NCBI GenBank assembly: GCA_002811675.1
Contig: PDIM01000069.1
Coordinates: 20,308 to 43,642 of the forward strand
Direction: 5' to 3'
Origin: Ichthyosporea sp. XGB-2017a
Lineage: Eukaryota > Opisthokonta > Ichthyosporea
DNA: 23,335 nt
Shown: one piece after another, positions 1 through 9,548 of the stretch
How the letters are laid out: each line of letters begins with the position of its first letter
Numbering within the stretch: the stretch's first letter is position 1
Translations under genes and position numbers: made by a program
Notes under the pieces: generated by a model
The model's input: only the letters and a program-made list of their open reading frames with translations
Databases searched by the model: none
What the model was told of the DNA's origin: nothing

Positions 1-76
1 AGTAAGATGACAAAAGAGATGCCAGACCAAACACACAATAAAGAGCCAGTCCTCCCATGAGGCCAACCAGACTCTC

Positions 77-122
77 TATATACTTTATTAGTGAAGTGAT
101 AATGTAAGTAATAAAGTATATA
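77..122. repeat. 14-bp perfect inverted repeat (hairpin)
   Basis: TATATACTTTATTA at 77-90 is exactly mirrored by TAATAAAGTATATA at 109-122, with an 18-nt loop. Read on the minus strand it also places an AATAAA hexamer about 200 nt beyond the stop at 313, so it could mark 3' end formation. It could equally be a decayed terminal repeat. Confidence 0.6.
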
Positions 123-246
123 ATAGTAAAACGTAATAGTAAGCGTAAACCTATAAGTGTATAAGTGTCTAATCACATGGCCCCATGTCCATGTCCTAGT
201 ACTGTAATGAAACGGAGAGTAGATGCGATAAAAGATAGAGAAGGTA

Positions 247-299
247 TTCCCTTGAGGGAAATAAGTGTAATAATAAGGGAGCTTGTTCCCTTGAGGGAA
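247..299. repeat. two copies of a TTCCCTTGAGGGAA palindrome
   Basis: TTCCCTTGAGGGAA occurs at 247-260 and again at 286-299. Each copy is self-complementary except for the two central bases, and both are followed by an A/T-rich AATAA-like word. The paired arrangement, 39 bp start to start, suggests a dimeric protein site or an RNA hairpin pair at the 3' end of the minus-strand gene. Confidence 0.55.
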
Positions 300-312
300 T
301 AAACTGACCTTA

Positions 313-829
313 CTAGACTTCTACCACCCTTTTCCTTTCGCGTATGTTTGAAGAGAGGTATAAGTTGTCAAAGTTGGTATATGCCTCAAAGACTATAGGT
401 TCCAGATACTTTAAGACACAGGATGGTTCACCATCATCATCAAGGTCTAGCTTTTCCACTATGAAGTGATGGAGATAGTGAGTGTTGTCTTCTTGTCCCT
501 CGTCTGGAATCCCTTCATTATTGAGGTTGACACAATCCCCAATCATAATCTTATTCGGTGGAGCTCTAAGTGCAGTTCCGAAGTGAGCATCAAGCTTGCT
601 TATGATTCGGTCATAGGCTTGCTTGAGGGAGTCTTTGATCTTTCGAAATCCTGAGACTTCCATGTATTGATTGACGTCCTCGAACGTGAAGAAACTATTA
701 TTGTCTTCATTGAACAGCTTATCCACCTCTGCGTGCTCTCTATTAGCAAGGGCGTCGTAGATGTTCCAATTCTCGGAGGGATCCTTCCATCTGCCCAGAG
801 GTGAGCGCAGTAGTTGACTAATGACTTCG
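313..829 (-). CDS. hypothetical protein, C-terminal part
   Basis: I do not recognise this protein. The frame is open from about 864 down to a TAG at 313-315, which is followed at once by TAA. No ATG begins it; coding-looking sequence continues upstream of the first possible start (motifs LGRWKDPSENWN and IYDALANREH around 725-800), so it is the continuation of another exon or frame. The product is acidic with a basic end (NIRERKRVVEV) and contains an AYDRIISKLDAHFG helix. The frame at 818-1159 overlaps its beginning and runs into it one base out of phase. A one-base shift, or a short intron (a 28-nt GT-AG option at 825-852 fits), would connect the two. No domain is assignable. Confidence 0.4.
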
Positions 830-1159
830 CTGTAGGAAGTGCACTGGGATACTAATTCTGGTTTTCAGCCAGCATTTGATGGCCGCAATAATGGCTGGAG
901 GTAGCTTCAGCTTGTTTCCCCCGAAACGTCTGTTATTCTCAGTTCCCCATAGCCGGCTATATATTCGAGTCATTTTGGATATTCTGTGTCTAAGTGCTAC
1001 TTTCCAGAACTCTTCCCTCCCGGAGAAGGCGTCAATGATGGTTTTGTGTAAGATTCTTTCCCCTTGGGCCTCATAGTCGGGGCAGTCAAGTCCACCATTG
1101 CAACGGTTAACGATTGCTACTTCCCAAAACATGTACAAACATGTTGATTTACACACCAC
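818..1159 (-). CDS. hypothetical protein, N-terminal or middle part
   Basis: Unrecognised. The open frame runs from about 1159 to a TAG at 818-820. The most protein-like part reads EEFWKVALRHRISKMTRIYS, then a Trp/Asn/Arg-rich run (WGTENNRRFGGNKLKLPP) and an amphipathic helix ending near KCWLKTRIS. It carries many Arg and Lys residues, so nucleic-acid binding is possible but is only a guess. An ATG lies inside at about 1132, and upstream exons may exist. It abuts the frame at 313-829 in a different phase, and the two are best read as one spliced or broken gene. Confidence 0.35.
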   Translation of the reverse strand: MVCKSTCLYMFWEVAIVNRCNGGLDCPDYEAQGERILHKTIIDAFSGREEFWKVALRHRISKMTRIYSRLWGTENNRRFGGNKLKLPPAIIAAIKCWLKTRISIPVHFLQRSH

Positions 1160-1472
1160 TCACCAGGCATAACAGCAGATTTACTTGCAAAATGCAGCGT
1201 ACGCACGTCTTCACACTACTGTAGTCTACATTACATGGCGCTCTAGTATATATCTGCGCATCCATAACTAGTTCTCAACGTACGTCTCTAGTTATAACTT
1301 ATATATCGATGAAAAAATTATGATTTGACCCCAAAAGGCAAAATCACTCTTGTTGAAAGCATTTTGACAGCTCAGACGCTCTTAACGTACAAATTAAGTC
1401 CCTGTTATTCCAATTCCGGAAGCTTTCATGATTTGCAAACTGGAGAACTTGATCATGGGACTTGTCAGCTTT

Positions 1473-1486
1473 CAGTACTAGTACTG
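1473..1486. repeat. perfect 14-nt palindrome
   Basis: CAGTACTAGTACTG is fully self-complementary. Its core word CTAGTACTG recurs in noncoding DNA near 197 and 9350. The meaning is unknown. Confidence 0.5.
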
Positions 1487-1587
1487 GCGCCCTGGGCCTC
1501 CGCCACGTATCAGAGGTGGCCCGAACTAAACGCGCATTATCCTCAGTGGACGCTTCCCAGCAACAGCGAGCACTTCTAGTATTGTCG

Positions 1588-1927
1588 CTACTGAATCGTC
1601 TGGAAATGGCCGAAAGTCGCCTGTTCGAATTCGTGCGTCCACCAAGGCTTCATCTTCGATAGCTTTGAAATTCCTACTCTATTCTCTCCCATCACCCATG
1701 CTTCTACATAATGATCATCTTTAGGGGGCAAGGAAACATAATTGTTATACAAATCCGAGGACAATATGACCAACATCCTTCAAACAGTACAAATCTTCCT
1801 CTCTTGCTTACGTGCCGAGCCTTTCCGCGGACTTCACTCCTGCTTCGTTCAACCCTTCAATGACCTCTAGCTAGTGTACCCAGTAGGCAGTATTCCACTG
1901 AGTACCCAGCCGTCGCCCATCTTCCAT
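1588..1927 (-). pseudogene. possible short coding exons or relic
   Basis: On the minus strand an ATG at 1925-1927 opens a frame with one internal TAG that then reads LEVIEGLNEAGVKSAERLGT up to a GTAAGC donor-like site at 1806-1811. Skipping 34 nt (1778-1811, GT...AG) continues in phase into YNNYVSLPPKDDHYVEAWVM and ends at a TAG at 1588-1590. The amino-acid composition is protein-like, but no family is recognised and the internal TAG argues for decay. It could belong to the same gene as the pieces at 313-1159, since the strand and order agree. Confidence 0.22.
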
Positions 1928-1929
1928 AG

Positions 1930-2587
1930 TTAACTCCCGTTACACCCCTCCATTCACTCATTTAAACTGATTCATTTTCACCCCGATCAATAGTGTACTA
2001 CTAGATTTACATAGACGTTCGCGTCTGTTGGTCTTGCACAGCTACGCGAACCGTTCCATTCCCTGTTCCATTCTAAAAGAATATTCACGCGAATATATGA
2101 CATAGCTCACTACTGCGTCTTGCATCTGTCTACAGTTAGCAAGTTTAAGTAATTATGATTTAAGATCCCCTTATTCACAAAATGTACTAACATCATTCTG
2201 TAATCCAATTGACAAGGGACTGCTTCACACGTTAATGGACTTAGAAATAGAAATTATTGCAACATGAAACATGAAATTTGCCATCAACATCTGCGCCTTG
2301 GGAGAGTTAGGGTGCGACTTCAAAGACGCTCGTGATTGGATAGAGCTGACTTCATAGACAATGACCCATAAAAAAATTCGCATGTCACATGGGCACATAG
2401 TCGGGGTCCCCCAAAACCCAATAGAGGATTAACAGCTGGGCAAGGACCATTCGTATGGCAGCCTACTGTACTGCGCGCAGTGCCGGTCTATTTGTTCTAT
2501 CCTTTGTGAAGGAAGGCTCTTACAAGATCTAGTACTATATTTCTTTATTCGGGTAGATTTGAGGAAGTACAGGGAAATTAGTAGATA
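1930..2587. other. intergenic region upstream of the C11orf98-like gene
   Basis: No convincing gene, RNA gene or long repeat is visible in about 650 nt. Small palindromic words such as GCGCGC near 2475 and a CTAGTACT word near 2530 occur. The promoter of the gene starting at 2588 must lie here, but no clear TATA box can be assigned. Confidence 0.4.
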
Positions 2588-3190
2588 ATGGGATCTCATA
2601 TTCGATTGAATAAGCGTAAAGTTGATTTAAAAAAGCAACGTCGCGATCACCGCCGTGCGTATAAAAAGAATAAGGCCATAGTAGCTTCAAGTAGACAGCA
2701 AGAGTGGGCGGAAGCGCAAATGGTGGATGATCAAGAGACGTCAACAGGAAACGAAAATAACTTGAAATCTGTTGCGCTTGTGCGAAGAAGTGATCGCCTA
2801 CTGACAAAAGGTGGTGCTGCTGTGAGTCACTTGCCCATCACTTTGACGCGGAAGAGAATGACAAATCCCCATGCCAATGTACGCCTTAGTGGAAAGAAGG
2901 CTCGATTGTTGGTTAAAAAGCAGCGGGTGCAGAAGAAGGAAGAGGTGTCGCGCGAGCATGGGGAGGATGTTGCAATGCGCTGTGGGGCCTTTGCGGCCTC
3001 TACCACAGAATTTGGCCAAGAGGCGGATATGGTGGTGGACGGAGAGGGTGAGAAGAAGAAAGGAAGGATTAGAAGAGGTGGTGGAGACGTGGCTGAGGTT
3101 GTTCCCAGCCTTGCAGAAGAAGAGGAACAGCGCGTGCGACTGTTACGAGGAAGTTCCGGTACACATATTGGCATGCCAGTAGTTGCGTAA
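2588..3190 (+). CDS. C11orf98-like basic protein
   Basis: A 200-residue, intronless, strongly basic protein. The N-terminus (MGSHIRLNKRKVDLKKQRRD) followed by KAYKK-type runs, and the central block NPHANVRLSGKKARLLVKKQ, resemble the small human protein C11orf98 as I recall it, which has a basic N-terminus and a RANITLSGKKRRKL segment. That comparison is from memory, not a search. Basic proteins with this LSGKK-R-L motif are plausible nucleolar or ribosome-assembly factors; the function here is inferred only. The C-terminal 60 residues are acidic and Gly/Arg-mixed and may be lineage-specific. The ATG at 2588 opens directly into the conserved-looking basic segment. The gene converges on the histidine kinase gene at 3633. 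Confidence 0.62.
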   Translation: MGSHIRLNKRKVDLKKQRRDHRRAYKKNKAIVASSRQQEWAEAQMVDDQETSTGNENNLKSVALVRRSDRLLTKGGAAVSHLPITLTRKRMTNPHANVRLSGKKARLLVKKQRVQKKEEVSREHGEDVAMRCGAFAASTTEFGQEADMVVDGEGEKKKGRIRRGGGDVAEVVPSLAEEEEQRVRLLRGSSGTHIGMPVVA

Positions 3191-3632
3191 TACTCGAAGA
3201 AGTTGATTATGAACTAATGGGCCTATAGATCGTACACTTTCTTCTTGGAATCCTCTGTGTTTTACTTTTACACCCATACCAATCATTTAGACAAGGGGGC
3301 AAAAGAAAAGGAGAAAAGACTTAAACCACAGTATAGTGACAGTTCAAAATGAAATACGAAAACAAATGGAAGGTTAGGGCGCTTCCCATTTGAAGTGACG
3401 TTTTGCATGTGTGGGTTGTTCGGGGGAAGGGTTTAAATGGAAAGTGAAAGTAGTCAGGGTAATGAGCCTTGTGGGAGACAGCAAGCCATTCTTCTGTTTT
3501 TTGCTTGGCAGACTTCTTGTGTATTTTATTATATGAATTTGTTTATACAGTGACAGAAGTAACAATAAACATCGCAAAGGTTAAAAAGCCTAAAACTAGT
3601 AGATTCGTAGCGAGCCGAAGATCTTAGGCATC
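3191..3632. other. 3' intergenic spacer between convergent genes
   Basis: About 440 nt separate the plus-strand stop at 3190 from the minus-strand stop at 3633. An AATAAA on the minus strand (plus-strand TTTATT at 3525-3530), about 100 nt past the kinase stop, is a reasonable poly(A) signal for the kinase. An AATAAA on the plus strand at 3564-3569 could serve the C11orf98-like gene, which would make the two 3' UTRs overlap. Nothing else is evident. Confidence 0.45.
3525..3530 (-). promoter_or_regulatory. candidate poly(A) signal of the kinase gene
   Basis: Plus-strand TTTATT reads AATAAA on the minus strand about 105 nt beyond the kinase stop codon. Position and sequence fit a canonical cleavage signal; there is no transcript evidence. 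Confidence 0.4.
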
Positions 3633-6600
3633 TCAAGCATCAGCATCCTCTTCTTCCTCTTCTTCGACAAGCGTTTCTTCGACAAATGCATTATGGGAGC
3701 TATAATTACATGTAGGCCTTACAACTTCAGCGAGCGCCTCTTTTAGCTCCCCTGCCTCTGCTGATTCTGCGATATATTTTTTAACAGCATCACATCGACC
3801 ATTCAGAACGCCAATAGATTCCTTATCCAGCGCGTTGGCGAGGTCAGAAAGGTGCTGTGCCAATTCAACCATGCCAAAAGTCATTACCAAGTCATACATT
3901 GCACCACATGTATACGCCATGGCCTCTCGCTCATTTACTGGAAGCTGCTTGTCGGCATCCGCAGAGGGATAGGAAGCCGGTTCGCTGTCGCATTTTTCCG
4001 CCATTGAGTACAATTCTTCTGTCAACGCGATTAGCTGCTGAGCCCTGTCTCTAGGGTCACGCATTCTCAGGGAATCATTGCGAACTATTGAGTTATCTTC
4101 TGGAGGTAGATTGGAGGCCTGGTGACTTCCAGTATCATTCCCTTTCGATAAGCCATGAATCTGCATGGAATTATCACAGCAGTCGATAGCGCTAGATGAG
4201 GATGAGGTGTTGTTCTCATACTTCAGTGAGGGAAGACTATTCGAAAGCATTTCGGGTGGATTAGTAGCAGAGCTATCCGCACTATCAGAAACGCGAGCTA
4301 AACTGCTGTGTTCACCACTGCTATGAGCGCTAATCATACTTGATACACTGAGCGTATGTTGACTATCAACTGGCTCAAGCATGGCACGCTGTTCCCCGTG
4401 CAGCTGGTCAATCACGTGCTTTGCACGCATCAAGGGCACGTTTGAATTAAGACTTCCACCTAGTCCTTGAGACTGAGACAATAAAGGGATAGTGGTGGTC
4501 GTATCGTCGTTACGTAGTAGAGAATTGTTCTCAAGCTCAAGAGTTTGATCTATCTCAATAGCTGGCAAGGATTTGCCTTTTCTCATACTTATTTGATCGG
4601 CTATCTCCGCTTGCTTCAGCCCCCCACATTCAACGATATCTGCAAGTTCTTCTTTTAAAGGCTCATCAGTTGAGCTTTCCTTCGCTTTAATGATAGAATG
4701 TATTCTACGCCGACCGACATTGCCACATTCTCTCAAATAATTTTCCAAGACTCTTTTCAATCGGCGTTCACTAATGGGCTTACTGATATGCACCCACATG
4801 CCATAGGCAATACATTTTTCAACATCTTCTTTCATGGCATGGGCGGTTAGGCCAATGATGTGTGGAAGCAGTTTACCACTTTGCTTTTGCAAAGAATCCT
4901 TGAATTGCTTAATGTCATTTCCCGGACAACTTTCAAAGATATCGGAGGTGGTCGAAACCGTGTCAAACCAGCGCTTTCGAATCTCGGTGGTACATTCAAA
5001 CCCGTTCATAAGGGGCATCTGAATGTCCATCATGATCAGGTCAAAGTACTCGATACCTCGCTCTTCCAGCACTTCCAGACACTCAATTCCATTTTCCGCC
5101 ACATCGATCGGTTCTTTGCACCCCGCATTGAGTAGCATTTTTCGTAGAACAATTTGATTGACCTTGTTGTCTTCAACTACTAGAATATTTAAATCTTCGA
5201 TTCCCTTTAAGACAGAAGTCTTATCCACACTGTAGCTTTCCGCATCAAGTCCACGACTGCGAGTAGCGGCCAGGCGTAGTGCTTCAGCCATGGACTCACC
5301 GCGCATAACTCCACTATCACTTGGGTATTCCGACATTAAAGGCATTTGGGAGCTATGCATGTTTACGCTACTTGAATCCGGCTCATTTGGGTTCTGTGAT
5401 AGTGAATTGTTCTTATTGCTGTTCACATCTTTGCAATTCCTATTTCTAACTACTGATTTTTCTGTTTTTAATTTGGCATCTGACACATACGACGACGAGC
5501 CATGCAAGCCGTGGTCCTCATTTGGCGCCCCCGTGTTGGCTCGTGGGAAGTTGCCGAGGGGAGGTGCAATTTTTACCTTTAGGGTGAAAGATATTGTGCA
5601 GCCTCTACCCGGGGCAACTTTGTCGTCTGTTGATGTATCTGGGGGTTTCGGTCCTTGTTCATCAGATTCAACAGGATTGTTCCGAATCCATATACGCCCG
5701 CCCATTAGCTCTACATATTTTTGACAGATGGTTAGTCCAAGGCCACTTCCACCAAATACCCGAGTAGTGGACACATCCGCCTGCGAAAACGGTTGAAAAA
5801 GGGTACCAATTGAAGCTTCGGGGATACCACACCCTGTGTCTTTAATATCAAATTGCAGCGTTAGCGATGGTAACACAATGGAGTCTTCTTTCGATGAGCA
5901 CCGTGAAATCTTACGAGACCGGGTTGATGCTACAGTGCTGTTTAAACTATTGGAGCGCATGGAGTCCATGGTTGTAGATTCTAAAGTGTCTTCATCTTCA
6001 TCGATAACATAAACCCGCAGGCAAACAAACCCACTTGAAGTAAATTTGATTGCATTACCCAGCAAATTGGTTAAAATCTGTCTTACTTTCGTCACGTCGC
6101 CAACAGCAACCTCAGGGACTCCAGGGTCGATATCGCATATTAATTTCAAACCTTTCTCATAGGCACGAGAGATTACAATATCACGGCTATATTCTACAGA
6201 ATGACGCACAGAATATTCTTGCCATTCCAGTGACATTTTGCCAGCTTCGATTTTGCTAATATCGAGGATATTGTTGATCACACCAAGAAGATGTTCGCTA
6301 CTCATAAGAATAGTGTCCACATACATGAAATGCGTTTCTGATACTGGGTCAATATTGTCACTATCTGCTTCACGCACCTCAAGCATACTATGCTTCAACA
6401 GGTTGGCCATACCAATGACCCCGTTAAGAGGGGTTCGGATCTCATGAGACATGTTTGCAAGAAAACTTGATTTCAATTGCGAGGCTTTCTCTGCATCCTC
6501 CTTGGCAGCTTGTAAGGCCCCTTTCTGTTCCTCCAAGGTTGAAACATCATGTGCAATCCCCATCAATAAACCCTCATGCCTGTCACTCACAATATGCCAT

Positions 6601-8990
6601 GAAAGTACTCTATATTTGTCTTCATCAGCATGTCTAATCGGGATCCCGCCGATTAAAGACTCTCCTTCACGTTTACACCTATACCGGTTATCGAAATTAA
6701 CTGTCTCCAATGCCGACCCATGTATGAGCTCAGTAATTTGAAACTGAGTCTTATTCAAGTCCCCGGGATGAATGAATTCGATAAAGGGCCGACTTTTCAT
6801 CTCGTCAAGGGACCACCCAAGACATTGTGAAAATGATGGGTTCAGCAGAAGAAAGTAGCCTTCAAAGCTAATAACAGCACACATTGTGGAGGTGTGAAGG
6901 AACAAATGTTGCAACAGAAGAATTTCATGATTTTTCTCAACACGGTTAGAAAAGGAGAACAAGGAGGACGTCGATCCTACTCCGCCTGCCAGATCTTCGG
7001 AGGCACCTCTGGAAAACTCATGATCAACAGATAGGCTAAGCGAAGGAGTACACCCAGAACCAGAGTCATAAGTACGATTTAAGTTTTTCACATTGCCAGT
7101 GCAGTTTTCAATTTTAGATTTTGGTTCAACCATTGCATTCTCCTCCTCAGGCTCCTCTTCCTCTTCGATGAATTCTTCGTTTTCCTCGACTACCTCTTCA
7201 TCAACTAGAACTGAAGAGGTGCGCATATTTGAACCATTCGATAACGATCTATTCGCAGAGATTGGATTATGATATGACATAAAGTTCACCATTTCCTCTA
7301 CGGAACTTTGCTCAATACTTAACGATGTATCATTTTTACTATCTGCAGATATGCTATGGGTATGCGTCAGTCGTTCACCCCCAGTACTTCTCGCACGACT
7401 CCATGTACTATCATTCAGCAGCTGTATTGAATGGGAAAGAAACGAAGGCCCATGTGGATGATCAACTGTATTTTCCGTCCCACTCGATCCCCGGGAACAA
7501 AACCTTTGACAGTTGCTTTGCTGCTGATGCCCACCAAGTCCCTGTGAAATTTCATTTGGTATTTCCACTACCCCAACGTGGAAAGACACCGAGGAATCGT
7601 CTTTTTCGGAAGTAGGCATAATACTAGGATCACTATGTTCTTCAATTAGTCCAACGTTAAAAATAAACTTTACCTTTTGAGTCTCAAGCAGCCGTGTCAT
7701 TTTGCCCTCAATCACCATTGAAAATTGAGTTTCCTTAAGCTGTTGCCCTGCCAAAAGATGTGTTACAGATTGGGATGGTGTTGAGCTCCTCGAGCAAGTA
7801 TCTGTTCTCCTCATTCCTGATGCCCCCTTCTTTCTCTTTTCTGTTCGGGATGTTATCACCGAACGATATGCAATTATTAGCCTTTCTTTGAGCACCAACA
7901 TACTGTCCGCATTAAAGAAGGACTCTAGTCCCTCAAACGTTTTGGTATAGAAGGATAGAAGCGGAGTAATCGATGATAGTTCCGTGGGCCACTGAATATC
8001 TATAGAATATCCAAGTTCGGAAAGGGAGGAACTGACTAGTCTATTCATATCAGGCTCGCTACCCCCTTTCTTATAAATGTGTTCTATCTTCTTCCTTCGT
8101 ACAGATTTGTAATTGTCGCTTTGCAATGAGGTACATCGCCCCAAACCCCGCGTAGCATCACCCTTGGGCCCAATTGGGGGTTCGTCTTTATCCGAAAGGT
8201 CATCTGGGGGGAGCTTTCCCGAATTTTTAGCTTGCTTCATAGTGCAACCATTGGCCAAATCCTTTCCAACGTATTGAGAGTCATCTCTTTCTGTTTGCGA
8301 GGACGGGATGGAGATCTTTCCCCCATCAGAATGGCGCCTAGATGTGCTGCTACGGTCTCCCTGGGATGATTTAGGAGTAGCTGGCAATTGCGCCTTGGAC
8401 TCGTGTTGACGGTTCCGTCCACTTTTCGTGTTGGCAGCTGACCCGCTCAGGGGCCTAACGTCAAGTCGGAAATACACACTTTTAAGAATCCTGGCCATCT
8501 CACACGCTCCATGGGAGCCCCAATTCGTACTTTCAGGAGGCGTGTGACTGGAAATCGCCTCTGGGCGTTCCCGTTCCCCTGCTACACCTGCCTCTGTTCT
8601 TTTCTCTTCTCGGCACTCTATGCCACTACTTGCCACCAAAGATTCCACCCTCCCCCCATCACACTCACTCCTCCCCCTTTCACCCTTCTGGCGGTCCCCC
8701 CCTACAGTGCCTGGCATAGATTCTTCTGCAGAAACCGACTCCTGGCTAAATGAGGTCTTCACATATTCACGCACCCGCTCCATCTTCAGTTCCTGGCTCA
8801 AGCTCACTTTCAGAGACGATTCAAACTCCTCTTCCTCTTCCCTCTTCCCTTTTGCCTCCCCTGGTCCATGGCCCCACCGCCCTATCTGCGCCCACTCAGG
8901 GTGGCCGAGTAGTTGATTTGCCTTTAAACTGCTCTCTGTACGAAACATATCACTTATCTTATTCTCATGTAAATCGCTATCTATGATCAC
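3633..8990 (-). CDS. PAS-containing hybrid histidine kinase with receiver and degenerate Hpt-like tail
   Basis: A single uninterrupted frame of 1785 residues; no transmembrane segment is obvious, so it is probably a cytosolic sensor. Order: a long Ser/Glu-rich N-terminus (1 to about 330), an unrecognised 330-480 region, an acidic run near 600-617, PAS at about 695-815, HisKA with phospho-acceptor His849 in [13 protein letters not shown], HATPase with N-box Asn979, G1 Asp1051 (DTGCGIP) and G2 at about 1080 (GGSGLGL), then a receiver with acidic EDN at 1273-1275, phospho-acceptor Asp1322 (MMDIQMP), Thr1382 and Lys1404. All core residues are present, so kinase and receiver should be active. The ATPase carries a Ser-rich insert of about 45 residues before G1, and the receiver has about 30 extra residues between Asp1322 and Thr1382. 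The last 100 residues resemble an Hpt helix bundle, but Tyr1693 sits where the His should be. The protein ends in an acidic tail ([11 protein letters not shown]). Confidence 0.93.
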   Translation of the reverse strand: MIIDSDLHENKISDMFRTESSLKANQLLGHPEWAQIGRWGHGPGEAKGKREEEEEFESSLKVSLSQELKMERVREYVKTSFSQESVSAEESMPGTVGGDRQKGERGRSECDGGRVESLVASSGIECREEKRTEAGVAGERERPEAISSHTPPESTNWGSHGACEMARILKSVYFRLDVRPLSGSAANTKSGRNRQHESKAQLPATPKSSQGDRSSTSRRHSDGGKISIPSSQTERDDSQYVGKDLANGCTMKQAKNSGKLPPDDLSDKDEPPIGPKGDATRGLGRCTSLQSDNYKSVRRKKIEHIYKKGGSEPDMNRLVSSSLSELGYSIDIQWPTELSSITPLLSFYTKTFEGLESFFNADSMLVLKERLIIAYRSVITSRTEKRKKGASGMRRTDTCSRSSTPSQSVTHLLAGQQLKETQFSMVIEGKMTRLLETQKVKFIFNVGLIEEHSDPSIMPTSEKDDSSVSFHVGVVEIPNEISQGLGGHQQQSNCQRFCSRGSSGTENTVDHPHGPSFLSHSIQLLNDSTWSRARSTGGERLTHTHSISADSKNDTSLSIEQSSVEEMVNFMSYHNPISANRSLSNGSNMRTSSVLVDEEVVEENEEFIEEEEEPEEENAMVEPKSKIENCTGNVKNLNRTYDSGSGCTPSLSLSVDHEFSRGASEDLAGGVGSTSSLFSFSNRVEKNHEILLLQHLFLHTSTMCAVISFEGYFLLLNPSFSQCLGWSLDEMKSRPFIEFIHPGDLNKTQFQITELIHGSALETVNFDNRYRCKREGESLIGGIPIRHADEDKYRVLSWHIVSDRHEGLLMGIAHDVSTLEEQKGALQAAKEDAEKASQLKSSFLANMSHEIRTPLNGVIGMANLLKHSMLEVREADSDNIDPVSETHFMYVDTILMSSEHLLGVINNILDISKIEAGKMSLEWQEYSVRHSVEYSRDIVISRAYEKGLKLICDIDPGVPEVAVGDVTKVRQILTNLLGNAIKFTSSGFVCLRVYVIDEDEDTLESTTMDSMRSNSLNSTVASTRSRKISRCSSKEDSIVLPSLTLQFDIKDTGCGIPEASIGTLFQPFSQADVSTTRVFGGSGLGLTICQKYVELMGGRIWIRNNPVESDEQGPKPPDTSTDDKVAPGRGCTISFTLKVKIAPPLGNFPRANTGAPNEDHGLHGSSSYVSDAKLKTEKSVVRNRNCKDVNSNKNNSLSQNPNEPDSSSVNMHSSQMPLMSEYPSDSGVMRGESMAEALRLAATRSRGLDAESYSVDKTSVLKGIEDLNILVVEDNKVNQIVLRKMLLNAGCKEPIDVAENGIECLEVLEERGIEYFDLIMMDIQMPLMNGFECTTEIRKRWFDTVSTTSDIFESCPGNDIKQFKDSLQKQSGKLLPHIIGLTAHAMKEDVEKCIAYGMWVHISKPISERRLKRVLENYLRECGNVGRRRIHSIIKAKESSTDEPLKEELADIVECGGLKQAEIADQISMRKGKSLPAIEIDQTLELENNSLLRNDDTTTTIPLLSQSQGLGGSLNSNVPLMRAKHVIDQLHGEQRAMLEPVDSQHTLSVSSMISAHSSGEHSSLARVSDSADSSATNPPEMLSNSLPSLKYENNTSSSSSAIDCCDNSMQIHGLSKGNDTGSHQASNLPPEDNSIVRNDSLRMRDPRDRAQQLIALTEELYSMAEKCDSEPASYPSADADKQLPVNEREAMAYTCGAMYDLVMTFGMVELAQHLSDLANALDKESIGVLNGRCDAVKKYIAESAEAGELKEALAEVVRPTCNYSSHNAFVEETLVEEEEEEDADA

Positions 8991-9548
8991 CTCTTTTCCT
9001 CCTCAGATTTCGCATAGCCAATACTCGAAAAAAAAAAAAAAACAATTCAAAACAAAGAAAAACAGAAAAAAAAAAGATCAAGAGAACACAAAAGTTTGCT
9101 ACAAAACAAATAACCTCAAATCGGGAAAGTGGAGGAGGAAACAAAGCTGGATCATGCTAAACAAATAAACAAATCCCTCTTCACATGGAGTCACAGTAGC
9201 AATACATATAAATGAATGATTCACGGACGTCCTCTCGATCTATTCTAATCTTCCCCTTCCTCCCTAGAATCTCTTGGTCGGCTACAGGCACACAGTCCTG
9301 CTAGAGTACTCTGCTACAGTAATACAGGCAGAGTACTCGATGGACTCTCTAGTACTGCAGGCGAACTATGGTCTATGTACCACTGCCCGATTGCCCCGTC
9401 CAGGCCTGTGGTCAAAAATAAATATTTCCCAAAAAAAGGAGCGGAGGGGGTTAGGGGTACGAAAGGGGTGCGAGATGGATCGGGGGGAGGGGCCTATTTC
9501 AAGGTATAGTTCTAGCTATGTAGTAGTAGTGTCCCTAGCTGTCATGAA
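8991..9548. other. upstream region of the kinase gene
   Basis: This region lies 5' of the kinase start at 8990 and left of the transposase relic. It begins with an A-rich belt (a run of 15 A at 9028-9042, more A runs to 9080), which is T-rich on the coding strand of the kinase and resembles the homopolymer-rich DNA in front of the gene at 16021. It also holds an 11-bp inverted repeat at 9304-9338. No coding sequence is convincing. Confidence 0.4.
9304..9338. repeat. 11-bp perfect inverted repeat
   Basis: GAGTACTCTGC at 9304-9314 is mirrored by GCAGAGTACTC at 9328-9338 across a 13-nt loop that itself holds a TACAG...TACAG doublet. A CTAGTACTG word follows at about 9350. It lies about 210 nt left of the transposase relic, so it could be a decayed element end or a protein-binding hairpin. 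Confidence 0.5.

Larger units (their letters stand above)
1..312. other. intergenic segment with two kinds of palindrome
   Basis: No reading frame here looks coding. The stretch is AT-rich and holds a 14-bp perfect inverted repeat (77-90 against 109-122) and two copies of a 14-nt near-palindrome (247-260 and 286-299). Both lie just downstream of the minus-strand reading frame that ends at 313, so they may belong to its 3' end or to the end of a small mobile element. I cannot tell which. Confidence 0.5.

Noticed and set aside
825-852. 28-nt GT-AG segment as a proven intron
   Set aside because: It fits the phase, but a single-base shift explains the overlap of the two frames equally well, so it was not listed as a feature.
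1325-1662. Overlapping plus-strand open frames
   Set aside because: Neither has a protein-like composition or family motif; treated as chance.
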